Shown: piece after piece, positions 33,831 through 45,800 of the stretch
Layout of the letters: each line of letters begins with the position of its first letter
Position numbering within the stretch: position 1 is the stretch's first letter
Assembly (NCBI GenBank): GCA_011390165.1
Contig: JAABSV010000010.1
Location: 29,836 to 93,835 of the forward strand
Source of the DNA: Desulfobulbaceae bacterium
Lineage (GTDB): Bacteria; Desulfobacterota; Desulfobulbia; Desulfobulbales; Desulfocapsaceae
Direction of reading: 5' to 3'
Length of the DNA: 64,000 bases
Program-made: the position numbers and the translations under genes
Notes under the pieces: model-generated
What the model was told of the DNA's origin: nothing
Databases searched by the model: none
What the model saw: the letters and a program-made list of their open reading frames with translations, nothing else

Positions 33831-36800
33831 GAATGGGCACGGGGTGGTTCCCGTTCAAGGAAAGCCTGCAGCGCTCTCAGCTTCGACGGTTCCAGCGCCG
33901 CCCGAATCTGTGGCTTGCCCACACTCTCAAGAGGTGGAAAAAGGGCAGCCGGCGGCCGTGGACAGAAAGGGGCAGCTCGGGCAAGCCCCGGCCACCGACA
34001 TCGCCATCATCGGGATGAGCTGCACATTTCCCGGCGGGGTGGATAGCCCGGAGCGGTTCTGGACACTGATCGCTGAAGGTGGCGACGCGATCACCCCCCT
34101 TGCCGACAGCCGACCGATGGTTCTCGCCGATGCCGGCCGCTACGGGGGGAGTGCCGGGGAACTTTTCCCCCCCTGGGGTGGTTGTATCGACGATGCCGAC
34201 TGTTTCGACGCCCCCTTCTTTGCCATCTCGCCCCTGGAGGCGGAGAGTATGGATCCCCAGCAGCGCAAACTCCTCGAGCTGGTCTGGGATCTCTGCGAAC
34301 GGGCCGGCTACAACCCGCGAACCCTGGCCGGTGGCGATACCGGCATCTTTGTCGGCGCCCACAACACTGACTACGCCGATCTGGTGGCACAGCACCCCTC
34401 TCTGGTCGAGGTGTACGGCCCCTTTCTCGATTCCGGCCTGCACATGAGCCTGCTTGCCCACCGCATCTCCCGCTGGTTCGATTTCCGTGGCCCCAGCGAA
34501 CTGGTGAACACCGCCTGTTCCAGTTCGCTGGTGGCAGTGCACCATGCGGTGGCCTCTTTGCAGCGGGGAGAGTGCCGCCTGGCCATCGCCGCCGGAATCA
34601 ACCTGATCTTTGCCGCCCGCGTCCACCTGCTTGCCCACCAGGCTGGAATGCTCGCCGCCGACGGGCGCTGCAAGACCTTTGCCGCCGGTGCCGATGGTTT
34701 TGCCCGGGCCGAGGGGTACGGCGCCGTTCTCCTCAAGCCCTGGCGGCAGGCGGTGGCCGACCGGGACACTATCCATGGCCGGATCAGGGCGGCAGTGGTC
34801 AACCACGACGGCCAGTCCAACTCGCTGCGGGCCCCAAACCTTGCCGGCCAGAAGGAACTTCTCCGGATGGCCTGGCGGCAGGCGGGCTGTTCACCGACCA
34901 GCCTCGGCTACATCGAGACCCATGGTACCGGTACCGCCCTGGGAGACCCCATCGAGATCCAGGCTCTCCAGGAGGCCTGGGCTGGATTTGCCCCGGCAGA
35001 AGGGAAGACAGGGGATGCGCTTGCCACATCTTCGCCGCCAGAGGCTGGCTGCCTCTGTGCACTCGGATCGGTAAAGACGGTCATCGGCCACTGCGAATCG
35101 GCCGCCGGCATCGCCGGTTTGCTCAAGGTGCTGCTCGCCATGCAGCACCAGACCGTGCCGGCTATTCCCCGGCTGGGCCAGTGCAACCCGCTAATTCGCC
35201 TGGACGCCGGACCATTCTATCTCCCCCGGGAAAACCGCCCTTGGCAACGGGCGAAAAATGCCGCCGGCGAGGAGCTCCCCCGCCGGGCCGGGGTGAGCTC
35301 CTTCGGCTTTGGTGGGGCCAATGCCCACCTGGTGGTGGAGGAGTATCTGCCCGAAGCTGCAACCTGTCGACTGGCCGCTGCCGGGTCGATGCTCTTCCCC
35401 CTCTCGGCCCTGAACGGTGAGCGGCTGCTGGCCTCTGCCGGGAGGCTCCGCGACCACCTTGCCGTCATGGTTTCCGGCTCTGCCGCCTGCCGGCTGAGTG
35501 GTGTGTGTGAGGGGAGTGAGGAGATGGGGGAGGTCGTACCGGCCGATTGTGCTGGGATTGCCTATACTTTGCAGCTGGGTCGGCAGGCGATGGCGGCGCG
35601 AAGGCTCTTTGTCGCCGAGGATATGAACCAGCTACGGGCGCAGCTGACCACCTTTGTGGAGGGCGGAGGAGCTGAGCCCGGTTCTCTCTCCGTATCGGTC
35701 CGAGCCGCCTTGATGGACCCGGTCGCCGAACGGCTGGCCACTGCCTGGCTGGCCGGTGAGGCGGTTGACTGGCAGCCTCTCTGGCCGGGGCCGAAACCAC
35801 GGCGTCTTCCCCTTCCCGGTTACCCCTTTGCCCGACAACGTTTCTGGCTGGCCCTTCCCGCTGATGTCGAGCGACCTGTGCCACAACCGGCGCCACAGCA
35901 GGCGCCGCCGGCCGGGGAGCCTGCCGATACCGATTCCCTTCCCGGCGAGAACGAGCCGGCGGAAACCCTGCTCCTTGCCCCGCTCTGGGAGCCGCTCCCC
36001 TGGCCGTCGATCTCTCCTGCCACCAGGGAGAAGGGGTACGGCGGCGGCACCGGTGAGAATGCCGCCGGCGAGGGGACGGTACTGCTCTTTGCTGCTCGCC
36101 CGGAGCAGCAGCAAGCGGTGCGGCGCCAATTTCCCGGGCTGCGCTGCTTCACGGGCTCGGTCGATGAAAGCGCTGCAGCAAGCGCCACTCTGGCAGAGAT
36201 ACTTGGCGCGATACCTGCCATCGAACGGATCATCTGGTTTGCCCCGGAGGGTGGCGATGAGGGGGCGGGGAAGGAAGAGTTTCCCGGCGAGTCGCTCATC
36301 CTGGCGCAGGAAGAGGGGGTGATGCAGCTCTTTCGCCTGGTCCGTGCCCTGCATGCCCTGGGCTACGGGGAACGTAAGCTGCACTGGACCGTCTGTACCA
36401 CCCTCTGTCAGGCGGTGCGAGCAGAAGATGACCTTCGGCCGGACCATGCCGGGGTGCACGGCTTTGTCGGCGCCCTGGCCGGGGAGTATCCGGCCTGGGA
36501 GATCCTTCTGCTCGATCTGGATGAGGCGATGGCCCTTCTCCCTTTCTTGCCGGATTTGGCCATCAATACGGTGGCGACTCCCGCAGCCGGTGCGAGGCCC
36601 CTGTCCTCCCGACACCTGGAATCGTTATCCACTGGCCACCTTTGCAGCAGCTGCCAAACCATTGCCGTCCGGCAGGGGGAGCTCTTTGTCCAGCGGCTGC
36701 TGCCGGTGGCCGGAACAGCGGCCCGCCCCAGTCGCTTCCGGCAAAACGGTGTCTACCTGCTCATTGGTGGTTCCGGCGGGCTGGGCCGGGTCCTCACCGA

Positions 36801-39800
36801 CTATCTCCAGCAACGCTACCAGGCCCGGGTGGTCTGGCTTGGCCGTCGCCCCCGCCAGGACCTGCCGGCGGATAGCCCCTCCTATTTTCAAGCCGACTGT
36901 CGTGATGAGGACGCGTTGCGGCGGGCCATCAGCGAAGTACGCCAACTCTACCCACAGCTGCACGGGGTGGTGGTGTCGGCTCTCGGCTCCTTCGATCAAC
37001 CGATCGCCGCCATGGACGAGGAGGTGTTTCGGGAAATCCTCTCGGTGAAGATCGCTCTGGCGGTGCGGGTGGCCCGTTGTGTTGCCGGGGCAGGGCTCGA
37101 TTTTCTCCTCTTTTTCTCCTCCATGGCCGCCTTTGAGCGGGAGGGGGGGATGAGTGGCTACGCTGCCGGCTGCACCTTCCAGGACGCCCTGGCCCTTCGT
37201 CTGGCCCGGGAAGAGGCTGGAGTGAGGGGGGAGGCGGGGCCGGGGATTGGGACAAGGGTGGTCAGGGTGATGAACTGGGGTTACTGGTCGGTGGGGGCCG
37301 GGGAAAGGATTGCCAGGGCCTTTCAGCAGCGGATCGGTCGGCGCGGATTGCTGCCGCTGCATCGGCTGGAGGGGATGGCGGCCCTTGAAACCCTGCTCTC
37401 CGCCCCCTGGCCGCAACTGGCCCTCATTCGGCAGCGGCAAAGGGGCGCCGCAACTGCCGGCCACACCCTCATCCTTGATCGGGAAGAGCTTGTCCTGCAG
37501 CCGGCAACCGCCCTCCTGGGCAGCGAGGTTGTCGGCACTCTTCAGGGTATTGCCGACCGGGTCGCCGCCCTGGGCGCGGCCGGGCTGCCGGAACCAACCG
37601 TTCCACCGGCGATGGAGAGCCTCCTCCTCAAACTGTTGGCGCGGAGCCTGGAGTCGCTGGGGCTGCTGGCCGTCGACCGGAGCCGGCCCACCCACCGCTA
37701 CCATTGCTGGCTGGCAGAGAGCAGGGGCTGGTTGCGGCGGGCCGGCCTTCTGCAAGGGGAACCGGGGGCGGAGATTTTCGCCGGTGCTCTGGCCGACCCG
37801 GCCAACCCGGCCGACCCAGCCGATCTGGCCGGACTGTGGCGGGAGTGGGAGCAGGCCGGCAAAAAGTGGCTGGCGGACCCGGACCTTCGTGCCAACGCCC
37901 TCCTTGCCCAACGGTCTCTGCAGGCCCTGCCCGACATCCTCGCCGGTCGGCGGCAGCCCACCGCCGTGCTCTTTCCCGAGGCCTCCCTGGAATTGGTGGC
38001 GGGAATTTTTCAGGGAAACCGGCTGGCCGATTTCTTTCACGGTTTGCTTGCCGAGGTGGTGGCAGCCCTGCTCGATGGCTGGCCGGCCGTTGAAAGGCTC
38101 CGCATCCTCGAAATCGGTGCCGGCACCGGCGGCGCCACCGCCGCCCTGGCCGCCACCCTGCAAAGAGGCAGGCCGAAGATTGACGAGTACTGCTACAGCG
38201 ATCTTTCCCTGGCCTTCCTTGATCATGGGCAGAAAATGTATGGCGGGCCGATTCCCGCCTTCACCACCCGGCTCGTCGATGTGGAACGGCCCCTTGCCGG
38301 CCAGGGTATCGCCTGCGGTGGCTACCAGCTGGTTGTCGCTGACAACGCCCTCCATGCCACCGCCAATATCCGCCGCACCCTCCGCCATGTCAAGGCGGCC
38401 TTGGCCGGAAACGGCATTCTCGTTCTCCAGGAACTGGCCGGCAAGAGCCTCCACGCCCACCTCACCTTTGGCCTGCTGCCCGGTTGGTGGCTCAGCGAGG
38501 ATGCCGCCCTGCGTCTCCCCGGATCCCCGGGGCTAAGCGCTGAGCGTTGGCGGCAGCTGCTCAGCGAGGCCGGTTTCACTGCGGTCTCTTTTCCGGCTGC
38601 GGCTGCACACCACCTCGGTCAACAGCTCATCGTCGCCGTAAGTGACGGGATTGTCCGGCAGCCCCGCCCCGCCCCGCTTGCACCACCTGCCGCCCTTCCG
38701 GCCGACGCCGACGCACAGGCCGGGGCAGTGGCTGCCTCGGCGGTTGCCATAACCAGCCGGGCCAACGCCAGCAACGAGGAAGTGTTGCGGCAGGCGACGG
38801 TTGGCTGGTGCCGGCAACTGCTCGCCGGGATGCTGCGGATGGCGCCCACCGATCTTTTGCCGGCCGTCCCCCTTGAACAGTACGGGATCGATTCGATACT
38901 GATCAGCCAGTTGAGCAGAAAACTGCGCGACCTCTTTGCCGGTATCGAACCGACCCTGGTCTACCAGCTGCGCTGCCTCGACGATCTGGTTGACCACCTC
39001 CTGACCCATGAACGGAAGAGTTTGACACGGTTGCTCGGTGCCGAGCAGGCGGAGAGTGGTGGCAGTGGCGAGAGCAACGGGAATGGCGGCGAGCCGGCCT
39101 GTGGCGCTGGAAAAGGCAAGGCGGCGGAACCTGCGCCAATTGCGGCCGGGGGAGGGCATGGCAAGGTGGCTACCGAACCGATTGCCATTATCGGCATCAG
39201 CGGCCGTTTCCCGGGGGCGGAGAACCTCGAGATGTTCTGGCAGAACCTGCTGGCCGGCAGCACGGCCATCGGCGAAATTCCCGGCCAGCGCTGGCGCTGG
39301 CAGGATCATTTCCAGGAAGAGCCGGAACGGGCGCGGGCCGAGGGAAAGAGCTGCTGCCGCTGGGGTGGCTTTCTCACCGATTGTGCTGCCTTCGACCCCC
39401 TCTTTTTCCACCTCACCCCCCGGGACGCCGCCACCATCGACCCCCAGGAGCGGCTCTTTCTCGAAGAGGCCTGGAAGGCCATGGAGGATGCCGGCTACGC
39501 CCCATCCCGGCTTTCTGCCCAGCAGCGCCGAAGGACCGGGGTATTCGGCGGAATCACCCGGCAGGACTTCAAACTGTTCGCCTGCCGGACCGATCAGGCC
39601 GGCGGCGGCATGAGACCCACCACCTCCTTCGCCTCCCTGGTGAATCGGGTCTCTTTCCATCTCGACCTGCAGGGGCCGAGTCTGCCGGTGGACACGATGT
39701 GCTCCTCGGCTCTGGTGGCGGTGGACGCCGCCTGCCGCTACCTGAAAAGCGGTGGCGGTGAGATGGCCCTGGCCGGTGCCGTCAACCTTTACCTCCACCC

Positions 39801-42800
39801 GGCCGGCTATGCCGAGCTTACCAACCGCCGGATGCTGGCCAGCAGCGGCGAGGCCACCCCCTTTGCCGCCGGTGGCCAGGGCTTTATTCCCGGCGAGGGG
39901 GTGGCGGTGGCGGTACTCAAACCCCTCTCCCGGGCAGAGGCCGACGGCGACCATATCCATGCCCTGATCATCGCCAGCGGCGCCGGCCACGACGGCCGCA
40001 CCACCGCCTACGGCATCCCCGACCCCAGCCGGCAGGCGGCGCTGATCGCCGGCACCCTGACCGAGTCGGCCATCGACCCCCGCACCATCAGCTATCTGGA
40101 GGTGGCGGCCAACGGTTCGGCGGCAGGGGATGCCATCGAAATGGCCGCCGTGGCGAAGGTCTTTGCCGACCGGCAGGGGATTGCCGGGAGCTACCGGCTT
40201 GGTTCCCTTAAGGGGGCGATCGGCCACGGCGAGGCGGTCGCCGGTATGGCCCAGCTGGCCAAGGTGGTGGCCGCCCTCCGCCACCGTACTCTGCCACCGA
40301 CCCTGTTGGCCGAAAAGCTGAACCCGGCGATCGACTGGGCACGTCTCCCTTTCCAACTCAACAGCCGGCCGCTCCCCTGGCAACCGGTTCTGGTCGATGG
40401 GAAGGTGGTGCCCCGGCGGGCCGGGATCACCGCCATCGGTGCCGGAGGGGTCACCGCCCACCTGGTCGTGGAGGAGTACTGCCGGCCGGAGCCCGCCCCT
40501 GCCGGGAATAGCGCCCGGCGAGCGGCCCCTCCGGCCAGGCCGCTGCCGGTTCTTCTGCCCATTTCGGCGCGGAGCCGGCCAGCCTTGACCACCCTGGTGG
40601 ACCGCTGGCTCGACTACCTTTCCAGCACCCCCGATCTGCCTCTGGCCCGGCTGGCCTGCACCGTGCAACTCGGTCGGGAGGAGTTTTCCTGGCGCCTGGC
40701 GGTGGTGGCCGCTGACCAGGCAGCTCTGCAGCAGCTGCTGCAGAGCTTTCAGGCGGATGAGGAGGAGGTGGCCGGTCTCTACCCTGGCGATCCGGCAACC
40801 ACCCGACCCGAGTCGGCCGGGAGGTGTCTTGAGCTTGTGGCGGCGGGCGACCTCCATGCCATGGCCGACTGCTGGGCTGGTGGCAACCGCCTCCCCTGGC
40901 AGCAGCTCTACCCCGGCCAACGGCCACGGCGCCTCGCCGGTCTGCCCACCTACCCCTTTGCCGGAAAACTCTGCTGGCCGCTCACGACTCCTCATCCTGG
41001 CGACGCTGTCGGGCCGGAGGGGCCGGCGGCAGCCTTCTACCGCCGCGAGATGGCCACCCTCGCCACCCCCTTCGGCGAGGAGTATCTCACCTTTGCCCCC
41101 TTTCCCGAGCCGTTGCCCGGCTTCTCGATGAGCCGGGTACTGCTCCGGCCGGAACAACATCAAAAAGAGTACGACCTCATCCTTGCCCGGCAGCGGGAAA
41201 TGCGCCGGCTCCTCTTTGCCGGGGTCGATTTTACCGGGGTGGAACGGCTGCTTGATATCGGCTGCGGCTACGGCACCGATCTGATCCAGCTGGCTCGCCG
41301 GTTCCCGCATCTGCGTGGCGAGGGGTACACCATAACCGCCGCCCAGGCCGAACTCGGGCGGCGGCGAGCCGTGGAGATGGGGGTGGCCGACCGGGTTGCC
41401 ATCCACCACCGGGACAGTGCCGGTGCCCCCTTCACCGGGACCTTTCAGCTCCTGGTCGGCATCGAGGTGACCTTCCACATTGCCGACAAAAAGAGGCTGT
41501 TCACCAACATCGCCGCTGCCCTGGTTGAGGGGGGGACGCTTCTTCTCGTCGACTATATTGCCGAACTGCGCGGTGCCATGGTCGATGCCGAGCTTGATCT
41601 GCACATTCCCACCCGTATGGAGTGGGCCGAACTCCTCGCCAGACACGGCTTGCTCCTCACCGGGGCAGTGGATGTCTCGGCGCAGATCGCCAACTTTGTC
41701 GACGACCCGGACTCGCTGGCCAATACCAGCCACCTGCCGCCGGTCAACCGACGGATGTGGAGGAATTTTGCCAACCAGGTCACCCCTCTCCGGCGGGGCT
41801 GGCTACGCTATTCGCTGCTCACCATCCGCCGGCAGGGGGAGGGCGATCGGGCCCACCGTTACGCAGTCAATCTTGCTCGCCTCGGCGACCAGACCCCCTA
41901 TCTTCAAGCCCTGGCGGCGCTCCGCAGCGGTTTGCCCCCTTCACCGGAAGTGGCTGCCGGCGATGGGAGCAGGTTGCAGGACGGCATGAGCGCTCCGCCA
42001 GATTTTTTTACGGAAAAAACGGCGGCAGCTGCCGTTTGCCAGGTGGCGGCTGCCTCGGTGGTCGATATCGGCGAGCGGCTGCGGGACATTGTCGCCATTA
42101 CCCTCGGGGTGAGCCCGACGGAGGTTGACAGCCAGCCCAGCTTCCGCGCCCTGGGGATCGGCTCGGTCAACGCCGTGGAGCTGCTCGAGGCGATCAACCA
42201 GGCCTTTGCCCTGCATCTCCCCACCAGTATCCTCTTTGCCTGCGGCAGCCTGACCGCCCTAGCCGAATATCTGGCAGAGGTTCTGGCCGACCGCCCTCAC
42301 ATCTCTTCATCTGAACCGGGATGCGGCTGGCCGGCAGAGCGGCCGGTCGGAGCGGTCGTGGCCGACAGCCAATTTGACTGCCGGCCCGTTGGCAAAGCCG
42401 TCAACCACTCCATAAATTGCACCAGCAACCACTCCAGCATCCACGAAGTCAACCATTCCGACAGCCACCCTGAGGACAGAACCGGCCGGCAAGGGGCCGC
42501 AATTGCGGTGATCGGCATCGCCTGCCGCTGTGCCGGGGCCGACGACCCGCAGGCTCTCTGGGACCTGGTGCGCCAGGGGCGGGAGTGTACCACGGCGATC
42601 GACAATCCGGACTGGCTGGACTATTTCAACCGCCACTCACCGCGGCCGGTCCCCCGTCGCTATGGGGCCATGGCCGGGCCGGCCGCCTTCGATCCCCTCT
42701 TCTTCCAGATCTCCCCGAAGGAGCTGGCGGCAATGTCCCTCAGCCAGCGCCTGGTCCTGGCCGAGGCCTACCGGGCCCTGGAGGATGCCGGCCATGCCCC

Positions 42801-45800
42801 CGCGTCCCTCCGGGATCAGGCGGTGGGGACCTATATCGGGGTGATGGGAGGGGGCGGGGAGAATGGCGACCACTGCCATTTTTCCCTTCTCGGGGGGGAA
42901 AACAGCATCCTCGCCGCCCGGCTCGCCTATTTTCTCGACCTGAAGGGGCCGGCCCTGGCAATCAATACCGCCTGCTCCTCCTCCCTGGTTGCCGTTGATC
43001 TCGCCTGCCGGGCCCTGCAGGTGGGAGAGATCGACCTGGCCCTGGCCGGCGGCGTCTCGGTCTGGGACAATCCCGCTGATTTTGTCACCATGCACAACGC
43101 CGGAATGCTCTCTCCCACCGGCCGCTGCCGCCCCTTCGATGAGGGGGCCGACGGCATCGTGGTGGGAGATGGGGTGGGGATAGTGGTCCTCAAGCGGCTG
43201 GCCGATGCCAGGCGGGACCAGGATAGTGTCTACGGGGTGATCATGGCGAGCGGCACCAACCAGGACGGGCGGACCGCCGGCATCACCGCACCCAGTTTCC
43301 TCGCCCAGAGCCGCCTGCAAAGGGAGGTCTACGGCAAGGGGGCAATCGATCCGGAGTTACTCCAGTACATTGAGGCGCACGGCACCGGCACCAGCCTCGG
43401 CGACCCGGTGGAGGTCCATGCCCTCACCGAAGCCTTTCGGCAGTACAGCCGGCGCAGCCGGTTTTGTGCCATCGGTTCACTGAAGGCGAACATCGGCCAC
43501 ACTGCCGCGGCGGCCGGGGTGCTCAGCCTGATCAAGGTCCTTCTCTGCCTGCACTGGCGGCAGTTGCCGCCGGCGGTCAACTTCGCCCGGGAGAACAGCC
43601 GGATCGACTTTGCCGCCAGCCCGGTCTACGTCAACAGGCAGCTCTGCGAGTGGCCTGCCAACCGTCATGGCCCGCGACTGGCGGCGGTGAGTTCATTCGG
43701 CTTCAGCGGCACCAATGCCCATCTGGTGGTGGCTGAGGATTTGCCGCCGCTTCCGCCCTCTGACCGGCACGCTGAGCGAGCGAACGACCAGCCGCCAGCC
43801 GCCCCCCCGCTCAATCCGCCCGGGCCGCAGATCGTGCCGCTGTCGGCCAGATCGGTGGAGGATCTGCACCTGGTCGCCAGGCGGCTGCTTGCCCGCCTGG
43901 ACGAAGATATGTCAGCTGTCGCTGAACCGTTGCCGCTTGCCGATCTCGCCTACACCCTCCAACTTGGGCGCGATCCCCACCCCTGTCGTCTCGCCTTGCT
44001 GGTCTCGACGCCAGCCGAACTGGCTGCCGGGCTGGCCGCCTACCTGGCCGGAGAGTCCGGGGTGGCCGGCCTCTATCAGGGGCAGGTGGAGGAACATCTC
44101 GATGGCGACAGCTGGCAGGCCCTCGCCTCCGACCCCGATATCGCCGCCGCCATTGACCACTGGCTGGATCAGGGAAAACACCGGCAGCTGGCCCGGTTCT
44201 GGGTGCGGGGGCTGGTGATCGACTGGTCGCGACTGGCCCGCCCCGGCCGGCTGCGCCGTCTCCATCTCCCCGGCTACCCCTTTCCCCGAGGTGGCGGTGG
44301 ACCGGGACGGATGAAGGCCGAAACTCTGCCGGATCCACTCCTTTTTGTGAGGAGTTTCCAGCCGCTGGTGGCGTTGACCGAAGAGGTGGCCGGCAGTTCT
44401 CCTCCCGGCCCCGACCCTTTCCCCCGTCAGCTGCTCTTTTCCTTTCTCGCCATGACCCCACCGGCCGGGGTGAACTGGCAACGCCTCTTCGTGCCGGGCG
44501 GCCGCCCGGCCGAACAGTTTGCTCGGGCGGCACTGGCACTCTTTGCCAGCCTGCAGGGGCTCCTTACCGAGGGCGGCGATGAGCCGGTCCTTCTCCAGGT
44601 GCTGGTACCGGCCAGTGGTGAAGGGCGGCTTTTTGCCGCTCTCGGTGGCCTGCTGAACACCGCCCGGGCGGAGAATCCACGGATTACCGGGCAGCTGATC
44701 GAGGTGGCAGAGGAGGTAGCGGAGGCGGAACTGCCGGAGCTGCTCGAGAGGTGTCGACGATGGCCGGAGGCGGCACATCTTCGTCTCACCCCCGATCAGT
44801 GCCTGCAGGCGACCTTTACCGAACTTCCCGCCCCGGCCGTGGCACCGCCCCTCCCCTGGCGCCGGCAGGGGGTCTACCTGATCAGCGGCGGTGCCGGCGG
44901 GCTGGGGCTGCTCTTTGCCGAGGAGATTGCCCGCCACGTCCCTGCCGCCACGCTCGTCCTGGTCGGTCGATCCCCCCTGGCCCCGGCGGCGGCGGCACGG
45001 ATTGCCGCCCTGTGCACTGCCGGCTCGGCTGCCGGATACCGGCAGGTCGACGTCGGCGACGAGGGGGCGGTGGACGCCCTGCTGAGCGGGATCGTCGAGC
45101 AGTTTGGCCACCTGGATGGCATCCTCCACGCCGCCGGGGTGAAAGAAGACAGTTTCCTCCGCCACAAGACGGCGGCGGCCTTTGCCCGGGTGCTCAGCCC
45201 GAAAGTGGCCGGTACCGTCAACCTTGACCGGGCCAGCCGGAAGTTGCCCATCGATTTTTTTGTGCTCTTCTCCTCCGGGGCGGTGCAGGGGAATCCGGGA
45301 CAGGCCGACTACGCCACCGCCAACGCCTTTCTCGACGCCTACGCCCTCCACCGCCAGGAACTGGTGGCTGCCGGTGAGCGGCACGGCCTGAGCCTGGCCG
45401 TCAACTGGCCACTCTGGCAACAGGGGGGGATGCAGGTGGACCCGGCCACAGCCGAGGTACTCCGGCAGGAGAGCGGTATGGAGGCGATGTGCACTGCCAG
45501 CGGCTTTGCCGCCTTCTATCGGGCCGTGGCCGCCGGGGTAAACCAGGTGCTGGTGGGCAGTGGCGAGCCGGACAAAATTCGCGCCGGACTGGGCCTTAAT
45601 CAACTGGAGGAGCGCGCTGCGCAGCCGTGTCTGGCCGAGCAGTCTGCCGCCCCGAACGCTGCCCCGAACGCTACCCCAACTGTTGTCATCGCTGCCGGTC
45701 AGCCCCCGTCGTCCCTCGCCCCGGCCGTTCTCCGTGAGGGGGTGGTGGCCAGGCTCAAAGAGCTGATTGGCGAGGTTTTACAGATTCCGGCCGCGACACT

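Noticed and set aside
35390..35870. Possible AT domain after KS1 and at the equivalent places after the other KS domains
   Set aside because: The segments contain the YTLQLGR and PGYPFxRxRFW linker motifs but no GHSxG acyltransferase active site and are too short for an AT.
35880..36740. Possible dehydratase between KS1 and KR1
   Set aside because: No HxxxGxxxxP or DxxxQ motif was found; the stretch fits a KR structural subdomain.
38533..41733. A 1066-codon open frame on the minus strand opposite megasynthase 1, and similar long frames at 36625-38460, 48499-50643, 54537-56054 and 60426-62597
   Set aside because: They are antisense shadows of GC-rich coding DNA. Their translations are low-complexity Gly/Pro/Arg-rich with no recognisable domain, while the plus strand encodes clear PKS domains.
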